Of a stretch of 19,175 bases of DNA, positions 6,551 to 13,883 are shown in pieces. A program made the translations under genes and the position numbers. Source of the stretch: Thermoleophilia bacterium UBA6103 (GTDB lineage Bacteria; Actinomycetota; Thermoleophilia; UBA2241); assembly GCA_002423545.1 (NCBI GenBank), contig DIWP01000012.1, forward strand, positions 636 to 19,810, written 5' to 3'. Within the stretch, counting starts at the first letter, position 1. The number at the start of each line of letters is the position of its first letter. Below the pieces are notes generated by a model that saw only the letters and a program-made list of their open reading frames with translations, had not been told where the DNA came from and did not search any database.

Positions 6551-7051
6551 CTACAGGTCCACTTCGTCAGGCGCCCGGCGCTCGTCGGCGAACCAGTCGG
6601 TGGCCGCGAACGCCTCGTCGGCGATGGCGTCGAGCGGCAGCCTGAGATACCTGCCGCGCGCCTCGACCGCTACGCTGCCGTCCGCCAGCAGCAGCTCGCC
6701 GGTGCCCTCGAAGAGACGGGTCGTGTCTCTGGTGATGCGTCCCACGACCCGTATCTCGTCGTCCAGCGGCACCGGTCGCCGGTACTTCACCGTCAGCTCG
6801 ACCGTGACGCCCCACGTGTCGGCGTGAGCGGTGGTCACCGCCCGGCCGATCGTCTCGTCGAGCATCGCCGAGGAGACGCCGCCGTGCAGTCGGCCGGGGT
6901 ACCCCTGATGCTCTTCGCGCGGCGTGAACACGCCCAGCAGCTCGCCGCCGTCGAGCTCGTAGAAGCGTCCCTGAAGGCCCAGGGGATTGTCTCGGCCACA
7001 GACTATGCACATGCGGCTGACGTTCTGACTCGCGATGACGCGACGCTGCAA
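6551..7051 (-). CDS. PaaI-type hotdog-fold acyl-CoA thioesterase
   Basis: This 166-residue protein has the hotdog thioesterase pattern: a CIVCGRDNPLGL opening with C15-x2-C18, then YPGRLHGGVSSAMLDETIGRA, in which HGG (56-58) and D65/E66 form the catalytic helix start, then a typical 'TVELTVKYRRPVPLDDEI' strand pair. Family members hydrolyse acyl-CoA thioesters in the cytoplasm. The TTG at 7051 is chosen as start because AAGGAGG lies 4-5 nt upstream. The next ATG, 13 codons in, would begin at the CxxC segment without a ribosome binding site. The CxxC opening is common in a PaaI subgroup annotated after 'CFVCG.DNP.GL'. The gene diverges from the flavodoxin-fold pair across an 87-bp shared promoter region. 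Confidence 0.9.
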   Translation of the reverse strand: MQRRVIASQNVSRMCIVCGRDNPLGLQGRFYELDGGELLGVFTPREEHQGYPGRLHGGVSSAMLDETIGRAVTTAHADTWGVTVELTVKYRRPVPLDDEIRVVGRITRDTTRLFEGTGELLLADGSVAVEARGRYLRLPLDAIADEAFAATDWFADERRAPDEVDL

Positions 7052-7092
7052 CGGCCCTCCTTCCGCCGGGACGGCTCATCGGACCCCGGCGC

Positions 7093-7107
7093 ATCATACG
7101 GTACACT
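7093..7107. promoter_or_regulatory. back-to-back -10 elements between thioesterase and flavodoxin-fold genes
   Basis: TATGAT on the minus strand (7093-7098) would start the thioesterase transcript about 35 nt before its TTG. TACACT on the plus strand (7102-7107) would give a leader of about 25 nt before the GTG at 7139. The two -10 elements are only 3 bp apart, so the two transcripts probably compete. -35 elements are weak. Confidence 0.45.
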
Positions 7108-7138
7108 CGTGGCACGCGCCCGAGACAGCAAAGGACAC

Positions 7139-7753
7139 GTGGACGCCCTCATCCTCTCCGCGCTGAGCAGCGCCGCCGATCGAGGCACCGAGGCACTGCG
7201 CTCGATCCAGACGGCGCTCAGCACGCGCCGCCACGACGCCGAGACCATCGACGTGGTCGCCGCCGATGTGAGGCCCTGCCGCGGCTGCGGCAACTGCGGG
7301 CTGCACACCCCGGGGCGCTGCACGCAGGACGACGACATGCAGACGATACTGCCGCGTGTCGTACGCACCGACCTCCTCGTCCTTGCCTCTCCGGTGCGCT
7401 TCGGCGGCCACTGCTACCCGATGAAGCTGGTGATCGAGCGCTTCATGCCTCTCAACGGCCCCGTTTTCGTGATCCGGGACGGCGAGATGCACCACCGGCC
7501 GCGCTACCCGCGACGACCGGCGCTGCTGGGCGTCGGGCTGCTGGACCGCGACGACCCGGCCGACAAGGGCGACGGCGACGCGTACCGGGCCCTCATCGAC
7601 AGGCACGCCGTCAACCTGGCTTCTCCGGCTCACGCCTCGGTCGTGGTCTCTCCGGACGACCAGGCCTCGGTCACGACCAGGCTCCTTGTCTCAGCGCTGG
7701 AGACCGTCGAGCCGGCGGTCGCCGCCGGCACGTCCCTGCGAGGCCGGCGATGA
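7139..7753 (+). CDS. iron-sulfur-flavoprotein-like flavodoxin-fold oxidoreductase
   Basis: This 204-residue protein has the flavodoxin-like fold of the NADPH-dependent FMN reductase/Isf group. The first strand (DALILSALSS) leads into the FMN loop. C47-x2-C50-x2-C53-x7-C61 follows in RPCRGCGNCGL, with a 'DDDM' after it, then LVLASPVRFGGHCYPMKLVIERF, the second flavin-contact strand. The compact CX2CX2CX7C motif matches the one that holds a [4Fe-4S] cluster in archaeal and clostridial iron-sulfur flavoproteins, so an electron-transfer role is likely. Some relatives with the same motif lack the cluster. The GTG at 7139 is chosen because the protein then begins directly on beta1, with AAAGGA just upstream (spacing short). 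Its TGA overlaps the next ATG (ATGA at 7750). Confidence 0.85.
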   Translation: MDALILSALSSAADRGTEALRSIQTALSTRRHDAETIDVVAADVRPCRGCGNCGLHTPGRCTQDDDMQTILPRVVRTDLLVLASPVRFGGHCYPMKLVIERFMPLNGPVFVIRDGEMHHRPRYPRRPALLGVGLLDRDDPADKGDGDAYRALIDRHAVNLASPAHASVVVSPDDQASVTTRLLVSALETVEPAVAAGTSLRGRR

Positions 7754-8406
7754 ACGTGCTCCTGATCCAGGGCAGCCCGCGCGGACGGCGGGCCAACACC
7801 GGCTCGATCCTCGCCTTTCTGGCGACCGAGCTGGCGATCGGCGGCGCGCAGTCCGAGACGTACGCGGTATCGGCCCGCGGTCCGGGGCCGGACGATCTCG
7901 ACGGGCTGCACGCGCAGTTGGCGGCGGCCGACGCGGTCGTGCTGGCCGCTCCCGTCTATCTCGACACCGTGCCGGCCGCCACGCAGCGGCTCTTCGAGAG
8001 CCTCTCGGCCCGCGGTCCGGGGCCGGCGCCGCCGCTCTACGGCATCGCGCACTCCGGCTACTTCGAGCCGGTGCACAAGCTGTGCGAGCTGCGCACGATG
8101 CGTCTGTTCTGCGAGGCCATGGGCTGGAGCTGGCGGGGCGGTGTCGGTTTCGGCGGCACCTCGCCGATCGAAGGCCGTCCCCTCGAGGATCTGGGCGGCC
8201 TCACCAGACGCCTGCGCGCCGGCCTGCAAGCCGTGGCCGCTGACATCGCCGCCGGGCGGCCGCTCTCCCAGAAGACCGTCGCCCTCTGCTCGCGGCCACC
8301 GCTGCCGCTGCCCACCCGGCCGGTCGTCTGGCTCACCAACCGGCAGGGTCGCAAGGAGCGCCGAAAGGTCGACGCCTTCGCGCGACCCTACGACCGGCGC
8401 CCCTGA
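7750..8406 (+). CDS. flavodoxin-fold NAD(P)H-dependent oxidoreductase
   Basis: This 218-residue protein starts with beta1 and the FMN phosphate loop (VLLIQGSPRGRRANT, residues 3-17). It then has AADAVVLAAPVYLDTVPAATQRLFE, the second flavin-contact strand of the NADPH-dependent FMN reductase family. It lacks the four-cysteine cluster of its upstream neighbour. The ATGA overlap shows translational coupling, and the two flavoproteins may form a complex or electron chain. A 45-residue-spaced SARGPGP duplication is present (see repeat). The C-terminal 50 residues are basic (NRQGRKERRKVDAFARPYDRRP) and not part of the usual fold. Donor and acceptor are unknown. Confidence 0.85.
   Translation: MNVLLIQGSPRGRRANTGSILAFLATELAIGGAQSETYAVSARGPGPDDLDGLHAQLAAADAVVLAAPVYLDTVPAATQRLFESLSARGPGPAPPLYGIAHSGYFEPVHKLCELRTMRLFCEAMGWSWRGGVGFGGTSPIEGRPLEDLGGLTRRLRAGLQAVAADIAAGRPLSQKTVALCSRPPLPLPTRPVVWLTNRQGRKERRKVDAFARPYDRRP
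7870..8026 (+). repeat. 22-bp exact direct repeat within flavodoxin-fold gene
   Basis: Positions 7870-7891 and 8005-8026 are identical over 22 nt (TCGGCCCGCGG-TCCGGGGCCGG). They are 135 nt apart in the same frame and both encode SARGPGP. The rest of the 135-nt interval is not repeated. Confidence 0.75.
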
Positions 8407-8456
8407 ACCCCCCGTCGCCGGCGGGGGCAGCCGCTCACCCCCCCAGCCACCCTCGT

Positions 8457-8579
8457 TCAGCGACGCCGTGAGCTCACCCAGCGCACCACATACACCCAGC
8501 CGTCGAGCTGCGCGATCAGCTCGGTGAGGTGCACATCCAGGTTGACGATGTAGTCGAAGAACCGGGCCGGGAGATCCAT
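8457..8579 (-). pseudogene. truncated dedA (N-terminal stump)
   Basis: This 40-codon ORF encodes a sequence that closely matches the N-terminus of DedA-family membrane proteins (FFDYIVNLDVHLTELIAQ, then GWVYVV). DedA proteins (about 200-220 residues) are involved in envelope lipid/undecaprenyl phosphate handling and proton-motive-force homeostasis. The similarity ends where the first long helix and the conserved ETG...PFLPGD region should follow. It is replaced by RWVSSRRR and a stop. The ATG lies 2 nt after the stop of the steroid-reductase-family gene (TGA-CG-ATG), so the original dedA was the distal gene of that operon and has lost about 80% of its length. Nothing resembling the missing part is present between 8407 and 8456. 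Confidence 0.75.
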
Positions 8580-8581
8580 CG

Positions 8582-9343
8582 TCACCACATACCCGGTATC
8601 AGCGCCCGGCGCTCCGGCGGGTAGTCGGCAAAGCGCTCCCGATACCAGCGATGGTTGGCCTGTGCCCGCGGCACCAGGTTGGCGGCCGTCCAGACGGCGA
8701 AGGCCAGACCCGGCAGCGACCAGGTGGCGAGCGCCCAGCCGCTCCACTCCACGATCTCGCCGAGGTAGTTGGGACACGAGACCCAGCGGTAGAGACCGCC
8801 CCGCGGGACGCGGTACCCGTCGCCCGACGCCCGCAGTCCGCGCAGCGTCGCATCGGCTCTGCGGTTGACGGTCATGCCGGCGAGGAAGAGGACGGCGCCG
8901 GTGAGGAACCGCGGGTCGGTGAGCCAGTCGATGCCGTAGCCGCCGGAGAGATCGAACAGCCACCAGGAGTTGAGCGCCGCGTTGACACCGTTGAAGCCGA
9001 CCGCCATGGCGACCACGCTCAGCGGCATCCGCTTGCCGTCGTCGCGCAGGGTGAACGGGTAGACGAAGGCCCGGTAGACGTAGTGCAGCTCCCAGAGGGC
9101 GAGGAAGGCCCAGGCGGCGGCATCGTCGAACGGGCGGCCGACGAGGAAGCCGACGAGGAACACCAGCGACGCCGGCGCCTCCATGAGCAGCCAGCCGAGG
9201 CGGTTCGGCAGTGTCGGACCCCAACCGCCGCGGACGTACCGTCCGTAAGGGGCGGTGATGAAGAACAGCGCCACGAAGACCGCGACCGCCACGACCAGCC
9301 AGCCGACGACGATCCACATCACCAGCGTCGCGCCGTCCAGCAC
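8582..9343 (-). CDS. steroid 5-alpha-reductase-family membrane protein
   Basis: This integral membrane protein of about 253 residues has the C-terminal signature of the 3-oxo-5-alpha-steroid 4-dehydrogenase family: YRWVSCPNYLGEIVEWSG, then AVWTAANLVPRAQANHRWYRERFADYP and RALIPGMW at the end. In eukaryotes the family reduces a conjugated double bond of steroids or long-chain enoyl-CoA with NADPH. The bacterial substrate is unknown. The N-terminal half (APYGRYVRGGWGPTLPNRLGW...ESPA-like MEAPASLVFLVGF) also matches. The GTG at 9343 is chosen because GGAGG lies 5 nt upstream and the first helix follows. An ATG at 9388 would add 15 charged residues and lacks a good ribosome binding site. dedA remains follow immediately. 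Confidence 0.88.
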   Translation of the reverse strand: MLDGATLVMWIVVGWLVVAVAVFVALFFITAPYGRYVRGGWGPTLPNRLGWLLMEAPASLVFLVGFLVGRPFDDAAAWAFLALWELHYVYRAFVYPFTLRDDGKRMPLSVVAMAVGFNGVNAALNSWWLFDLSGGYGIDWLTDPRFLTGAVLFLAGMTVNRRADATLRGLRASGDGYRVPRGGLYRWVSCPNYLGEIVEWSGWALATWSLPGLAFAVWTAANLVPRAQANHRWYRERFADYPPERRALIPGMW

Positions 9344-9516
9344 CCCTCCCTCCGCCGCCTCGTCCTCGCGATCGACATGCCGGGCCATCCTACCGCCCGG
9401 GGGTACGCCGGCGCCGCGTCTACCCCCGCAGTGGTGTGCCGGCGCTGCCGAAGATGCCCCCAGCGGTCGACCCCATGTTCCTCCGCCCGGGAGACGACGC
9501 GGCGGCCGCTCCGTCC

Positions 9517-9539
9517 TAGGCTTGTCCTGCAACGACAAG
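9517..9539 (+). promoter_or_regulatory. candidate -10 and small inverted repeat upstream of membrane protein gene
   Basis: In the 250-bp divergent space between 9343 and 9594, TAGGCT (9517-9522) is a usual actinobacterial -10 sequence. It overlaps the inverted repeat CTTGTC-N7-GACAAG (9521-9526, 9534-9539), which could be an operator. No -35 is evident. I saw no gene in this interval. Confidence 0.3.
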
Positions 9540-9593
9540 ACGGCCGGGACACCGCCGACAGACGGCGCCGGCCGCTGAAGGAGTGGAGGCAAG

Positions 9594-10190
9594 ATGAGCA
9601 CCACCGCAGCACCGGTCACCGTCGCCAGGCCCAGGCTGGACATCGGAAAGGTCTTCAGGCAGGGCTGGCGGCTCTTCGTGAAAGACATCGGCCCGCTTCT
9701 GGTGGCCAGCCTGATCGCGTTCCTGCTCGGTGCGGTGACGCTCGGCATCATGGCCGGGCCGCTGTTCGCCGGCCTCTACGGCATGGTCGTGGCCCGCGTC
9801 CGCGACGGTCGTTCTCCCGAGGTCGGCGACGTGTTCTCCTGCCTCGACCGTTTCTGGAGCTACCTGGGCGCCGCCCTGGTCCTCACCATCCTCATCGGCC
9901 TGGCCTGGCTCACCATCGTCGGCGGCATCCTGCTCACGGCCATCTGGCTGTACGTCTTCCCGTTGATGGTCGACCGCGGCATGGGACTCGGTGAGGCGCT
10001 GCGGGTCAGCAAGGACATGGTGATGGAGCGCGGCTTCTGGGAGCACGTGGCGCTGGTCCTCATCTGGACCATCGCGACCGCGATCATCGGCTGGCCGTTC
10101 ACCCTCGTCGCCACGCCGTTCGCCATCGTCGCCGTCACCGTCGCCTACTACCTCTGCTCGGACCGGGCGGACGCGGTCGAGAAGGCCTGA
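9594..10190 (+). CDS. multi-pass membrane protein of unknown function
   Basis: This 198-residue protein has a soluble N-terminus (VFRQGWRLFVKDIGPLL) and then long hydrophobic stretches at about residues 35-65, 83-120 and 140-190, giving 5-6 membrane segments. The layout resembles small DUF975/DUF2189-like membrane proteins that begin with a 'GW.LF..n.g.ll' helix. That likeness is by eye and not a firm family call. The start is supported by GGAGTGGAGG just upstream. The gene is alone on its transcript and is followed by a strong hairpin (10302-10339). Confidence 0.8.
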   Translation: MSTTAAPVTVARPRLDIGKVFRQGWRLFVKDIGPLLVASLIAFLLGAVTLGIMAGPLFAGLYGMVVARVRDGRSPEVGDVFSCLDRFWSYLGAALVLTILIGLAWLTIVGGILLTAIWLYVFPLMVDRGMGLGEALRVSKDMVMERGFWEHVALVLIWTIATAIIGWPFTLVATPFAIVAVTVAYYLCSDRADAVEKA

Positions 10191-10301
10191 GAGGACGCGG
10201 CGCATCCGAGGGCCCGGCGCCGGGACGGCCGGCCGCGGGGACACGACACACCGGCGTCCGTCCGGCCGCCCTGCGCGGGCGGTGCTGAGAGCGGACGAGA
10301 A

Positions 10302-10339
10302 GGAGCGGGCCGGGAGCCCTGCGGCACCCGGCCCGCTCC
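10302..10339 (+). terminator. 13-bp stem hairpin
   Basis: GGAGCGGGCCGGG (10302-10314) and its exact reverse complement (10327-10339) flank a 12-nt loop, downstream of the membrane protein gene. There is no U-tract. Position and strength make it the likely transcript end. Its loop contains AGCCCTGCGG, nearly the same bases as the hairpin arm at 1702-1711. Confidence 0.5.
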
Positions 10340-10358
10340 GCACATCTCCCCCGTCTGG

Positions 10359-10364
10359 TAGCGT
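10359..10364 (+). promoter_or_regulatory. candidate -10 of lipoprotein gene
   Basis: TAGCGT in GGTAGCGTACGA is a plausible actinobacterial -10 about 90 nt before the lipoprotein ATG. It would place the 34-bp palindrome just inside the transcript leader. Weak evidence. Confidence 0.25.
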
Positions 10365-10379
10365 ACGACGCATCACTCC

Positions 10380-10413
10380 GAGTACGGCCGGCATCCGGAT
10401 GCCGGCCGTACTC
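10380..10413. other. 34-bp perfect palindrome in lipoprotein leader
   Basis: All 34 bases are self-complementary (GAGTACGGCCGGCATCC and its reverse complement) with no spacer, 34 bp before the lipoprotein ATG. It may be a dyad operator for a dimeric regulator, a leader hairpin, or a second transcript end after the gene upstream. It has no T-tract. Confidence 0.6.
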
Positions 10414-10446
10414 CGCACAACCGCTGCGGAGGGGGTCTCGATCATC

Positions 10447-11008
10447 ATGGTCCCACGTCTGCGTCTGCTCATCCGGTCGCACGGCCGCGCCGCACTCCTG
10501 CTCGCCGCGGCCGTCCTCGTCGCGGCCGCTCTGCCGGCCGCCGCGGGCTGCGGATCCTCAGGCGACGGCGCCGAGTCCGGCGGCGATGCCGGCTCCACAG
10601 CGGCGGCCACCACTCCCGAGGAGATCGGCGCGCAGGTGGTAGCCGTCTACACCGAGACGATGACCGAGGTCGTGGAGCTCATGGAGCCGCGGCCCGACGC
10701 GGCCACGCTGACCCCCCCAGCTCGAGAAGCTCAAGGAGTACGCGATCGAGCAGCTCGTGGCGCTCGGCAAGCAGCGTGAGGCGCTCGATGCCGACGGCCG
10801 GGCAGCCTCGGACGCTGTGGTGCGGGACGGCCTCAGCTCGCTGTCCCCCGAGCTCTACGCGCAGTATCAGGAGGGCCAGTCCTACTATCTTTCGCAAGAC
10901 GTCGAGCTGGGTAACCTCATCGCGAGCTTCAACATCATCACGCAGTACGCCGACTACGACCTGCTGCGCAGTCAGGAACCCGACGAGGCCGAGCGCCTGG
11001 GACTCTGA
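10447..11008 (+). CDS. putative lipoprotein, frameshifted at a C7 tract
   Basis: The ATG at 10447 (GGAGGGGG 11-18 nt upstream) opens a signal peptide: a basic start RLRLLIRSHGR, a long hydrophobic Ala/Leu stretch, and AAAGC as a slightly unusual lipobox (Ala at -3). A Gly/Ser/Ala linker follows, then a helical domain (TTPEEIGAQVVAVYTETMTEVVELM). At the run of seven C (10712-10718) the first frame goes into Arg/Ala-rich nonsense and stops at 10779. One frame over, a well-formed continuation appears (QLEKLKEYAIEQLVALGKQREALD... to SQEPDEAERLGL) and ends at 11008. Removing one C joins them into a roughly 186-residue lipoprotein. It may be a real inactivating slip, phase variation, or a sequencing error. 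The M42 peptidase gene starts 53 nt later. Confidence 0.65.
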
Positions 11009-11061
11009 CGGGCACACACGGACCGGTTCGGCGACCGGGACAAGCAAAGGATCGGACCGAC

Positions 11062-12156
11062 ATGGACACAGCACGGGACCACACCGAACTGCGGCAGCTG
11101 CTGGCGGCGTTCGCCGACGCCGGCGGCGTCTCGGGACACGAGGGCGACGTGGCGGCGCTACTGGCGGAGACGCTCGCGCCGCTGACCGACGACGTGCGCA
11201 CCGACGTCCTCGGCAACGTGATCGCGACGCGCCGCGGCAGCGGCGGCGAGGCGGCGCCGACGCTGATGATCGCCGCCCACATCGACGAGATCGGCGCCAT
11301 GGTCAAGTACATCGACGACGACGGCTTCCTGCGTTTTGTGCCCATCGGCGGCTGGTTCGACCAGACCATCCTCGCCCAGCGCGTGACGGTGCAGGGCCGC
11401 GGTGGTCCGCTGGTCGGCGTCATCGGCTCAAAGCCGCCGCACATCATGGAAGACGACGAGCGTAAGAAGCCGGTCAAGATCAAGGACATGTTCATCGACG
11501 TCGGCGCCCGCGACGCCGATGACGCCGCCGCCCTCGGCGTCGAGATCGGCAGCATCGTGACCATGGCCGCCGGGCTCACCGACATGGCCAACGGCCTGGT
11601 GACCGGCAAGGCGCTCGACGACAGGGCCGGCGTGGCGATGATGGTCGCCGCCCTGCAGCGCCTGGCGGACAGGGACGTGGCGGCCACCGTGTACGCCGTC
11701 GGCACGGTGCAGGAGGAGGTCGGCCTCAAGGGCGCCCGCACCTCGGCCTTCGGCCTGGACCCCGACGTCGCCCTCGTCTCCGAGACCACCATCCCCGGCG
11801 ATCATCCCGAGGTCAGCGCCCAGCAGCGCCACGTCGAGCTCGACAAGGGGCCGGTGCTCACGGTCGCCGACGCGAACGGCCGCGGCGTGATCGTGCCGCG
11901 CCCGGTGCTCGACTGGCTGCGGCAGACCGCCGACGCCGCCTCGATCGCCTACCAGCTCGACGTCGGCAGCGGCGGCACCACCGACGCCACCGCCATCCAT
12001 CTCACGCGCAGCGGCATCCCGACCGGCGTGCTCAGCGTGCCGACGCGCTACCTCCACTCACCGATCGAGGTCCTCTCTCTCGACGACCTCGATCGCTGCG
12101 CCGAGCTCATCGCGCAGGCCGTGCTGACCGTGCACGAGCACTTCGAGCACCGCTGA
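11062..12156 (+). CDS. M42-family (glutamyl) aminopeptidase / TET-like metallopeptidase
   Basis: This complete 364-residue M42 peptidase is a cytoplasmic, usually dodecameric dinuclear-metal aminopeptidase that trims peptides. Ligand motifs appear in order: AAHIDEIG (H73, D75), GKALDDRAG (D186/D187 bridging region), TVQEEVGLKGA (E218 catalytic base, E219 ligand), VSETTIPGD (E241 at the position of the Asp/Glu ligand) and RYLHSPIE (H332). The insertion (about 88-175) corresponds to the family's PDZ-like dimerisation domain. Length is normal. The ATG at 11062 is preceded by AAAGGA at a long spacing. It lies in the same direction as the lipoprotein gene and may be co-transcribed. The strong inverted repeat at 12215-12255 ends the unit. 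Confidence 0.95.
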   Translation: MDTARDHTELRQLLAAFADAGGVSGHEGDVAALLAETLAPLTDDVRTDVLGNVIATRRGSGGEAAPTLMIAAHIDEIGAMVKYIDDDGFLRFVPIGGWFDQTILAQRVTVQGRGGPLVGVIGSKPPHIMEDDERKKPVKIKDMFIDVGARDADDAAALGVEIGSIVTMAAGLTDMANGLVTGKALDDRAGVAMMVAALQRLADRDVAATVYAVGTVQEEVGLKGARTSAFGLDPDVALVSETTIPGDHPEVSAQQRHVELDKGPVLTVADANGRGVIVPRPVLDWLRQTADAASIAYQLDVGSGGTTDATAIHLTRSGIPTGVLSVPTRYLHSPIEVLSLDDLDRCAELIAQAVLTVHEHFEHR

Positions 12157-12214
12157 GAGGCCTGACGCGGAAGCGGGCGTCGGCGGAGACCATCGCCGCG
12201 TTCACCACGGACAC

Positions 12215-12255
12215 GACCGACGGGCGGCGGGAGTCACTCCCGCCGCCCGTCGGTC
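12215..12255. terminator. 20-bp-arm inverted repeat between convergent genes
   Basis: Arms 12215-12234 and 12236-12255 are exact reverse complements around a single C. The structure lies between the M42 stop (plus) and the end of the beta-propeller gene (minus), so it can terminate both. No U-tract is present on either strand. Confidence 0.65.
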
Positions 12256-12304
12256 TCTGACATCTGCGCGACCGGCCGATCCGCTGCAGGCCGGCCGGCT
12301 GCCG

Positions 12305-13744
12305 TCACGGGCGCAGCTTCCAGACGGCTCCTGAGCCCTCGTCGGGCAACGTGTCCAGAGACGACACGGCGCCGCTGAGATAGACGCCGCCGCGGGCCGG
12401 CGTGACGGCCCACGCCGCGGCGTTGCGCCTGCCGGCGTCGCTCCACGTCCGCTTCCACTTCGTGACTCCGGCGGTGGTCACCCGCAGCGCCAGCGTGGAC
12501 ACGTCGTCCTCGCTGCGGAACTGCCAGCCGGCACAGTAGAGCGACCGGCCACGGATGGCCAGATCGAGGAACATCGCCGGTTCTTTCACCGTAGCGTTGT
12601 AGTAGGTCCGCACCCAGGCCCGTCGCCCAGCCGGACTCCAGCGCTGCAGGAAGGCCCTGGCTTCCTCCGGGCCCTTGACCTCCGTCTCGCCGGCGACGTA
12701 CACGTTCCCGGCCTGGTCGCACACCAGCCCACTGGCGACGGCGGGCTGCTTGTGGATGCCGAGACTGCGCGTCCACGCGCCGGCCCCAGAGCCGCGCACC
12801 GCCGCCAGACGCGGATACCAGTCCTCATCGACGCCGAGCGAAACGACGGCGAAGGCCGTCTCGCCGCCGAAGGCGATGGCCGCCCGTCCGACACCGTCGG
12901 ATCCGGCCGGCACCTTCCAGGAGCGCGACCAGACCCGCCGACCCTGATCTGTGATCTTGCTGATGCAGTAGCTCTGGCGCTTGCTCACGTCCTTGACCCC
13001 GACCGCGTACACGTTGCCCGCCGGATCCGTGGCGACCGCCTGGCACGTGCTGCCGCTGCGGGGCTTGGCGACGATCGGCGTGCTCCACTGCTCACGGCCG
13101 CTGCCGGTGGAGAGGGCCACGACCCGGCCGCTGTTCTTGCCGGCACGGGTAAGGCCCGAGACGGCCACATACAGGCTGTCGCCACCGAGCACCGCCGAAT
13201 CGGCGTCGAGGGCGACAGCGAACCCGGATGGGATCAGCGACCGCAGCCAGCGTCGGCGGCCGCTCTTGTCGTATTTGGCCACCAGCACGTAGGCGCTCCT
13301 GCTCGTCAGCCGCTCGCCGCCAACGTACACGTTCCCGCGGCCGTCGCTGACGCACCACCAGGCGAACACGTCGTCGTTCGGCCAGGACCCGACCCGACGC
13401 GTCCAGTGGACGCGCTTGCCCGGACCTATGCGCGAGAGTACGATTCGCGATCCGTCCTCGCCGGCATCGCCGACCTGACAGACGGAGTAGACCCCCTTGT
13501 CCGGCGCCGGCGCGTTGAAGACGTCCACTGAGGCCATCTCCATCGGCGCCCGCTCGACCTTCCAGAACACACCGCCGTGTGCCGCGCGCGCCGTCTCCGG
13601 CCCTGCTGCGGCCCGATCCACGACGAGCACCGAAACGACCACGGCGAGCACAAAGAGCACGATGCTCGCCGCCACGGACTGCATGACAGGACCGCGACTT
13701 CGCCAACGGCGACCGCTCCGCTCGTATGCCGTGATGTCGACCAT
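12305..13744 (-). CDS. exported SBBP-type beta-propeller protein, copy 1
   Basis: This 479-residue protein has an N-terminal membrane segment (about residues 20-45, after RRWRSRGP) and then a beta-propeller built of SBBP-like blades. Each ends in a variant of 'D..GNVYV.G': DGRGNVYVGGE, GDSLYVAVSG, DPAGNVYAVG, DQAGNVYVAGE, RGRSLYCAG and ARGGVYLSG, with two weaker ones, so seven or eight blades. The first strand (GGVFWKVER) and the last (GAVWKLRP) are alike, as expected for ring closure. It is probably surface-anchored or secreted. No PQQ or catalytic residues are recognised. The start at 13744 has AAAGGAG at the right distance. It is a full-length paralogue of the next minus-strand gene, 45-50% identical by eye, including an identical 'RAFLQRWSP.GRRAWVRTYYN' region. 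Confidence 0.85.
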   Translation of the reverse strand: MVDITAYERSGRRWRSRGPVMQSVAASIVLFVLAVVVSVLVVDRAAAGPETARAAHGGVFWKVERAPMEMASVDVFNAPAPDKGVYSVCQVGDAGEDGSRIVLSRIGPGKRVHWTRRVGSWPNDDVFAWWCVSDGRGNVYVGGERLTSRSAYVLVAKYDKSGRRRWLRSLIPSGFAVALDADSAVLGGDSLYVAVSGLTRAGKNSGRVVALSTGSGREQWSTPIVAKPRSGSTCQAVATDPAGNVYAVGVKDVSKRQSYCISKITDQGRRVWSRSWKVPAGSDGVGRAAIAFGGETAFAVVSLGVDEDWYPRLAAVRGSGAGAWTRSLGIHKQPAVASGLVCDQAGNVYVAGETEVKGPEEARAFLQRWSPAGRRAWVRTYYNATVKEPAMFLDLAIRGRSLYCAGWQFRSEDDVSTLALRVTTAGVTKWKRTWSDAGRRNAAAWAVTPARGGVYLSGAVSSLDTLPDEGSGAVWKLRP

Positions 13745-13824
13745 CTCCGCGCTCCTTTCGCCGGCGCGCGGTTGCGCGCACGCTGGTCCTCACCGCGCCT
13801 ATCGGCATCCGACGTGCCTGTTCT

Positions 13825-13849
13825 TGAGCGCGGCGATCGGCGAACGAGC
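13825..13849 (-). promoter_or_regulatory. conserved upstream element of propeller copy 1
   Basis: On the minus strand the element reads GCTCGTTCGCCGAT, then CGCTCA after a short gap, ending 81 nt before the start codon. The same element (GCTCGTTGGCCGAT...CGCTCA) precedes copy 2 at 15446-15468. Most other non-coding sequence between the copies is unlike, so it is a candidate promoter or operator. Confidence 0.4.
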
Positions 13850-13883
13850 TGCATGCACGGAGATTGCACGTACCGACGCAGAG

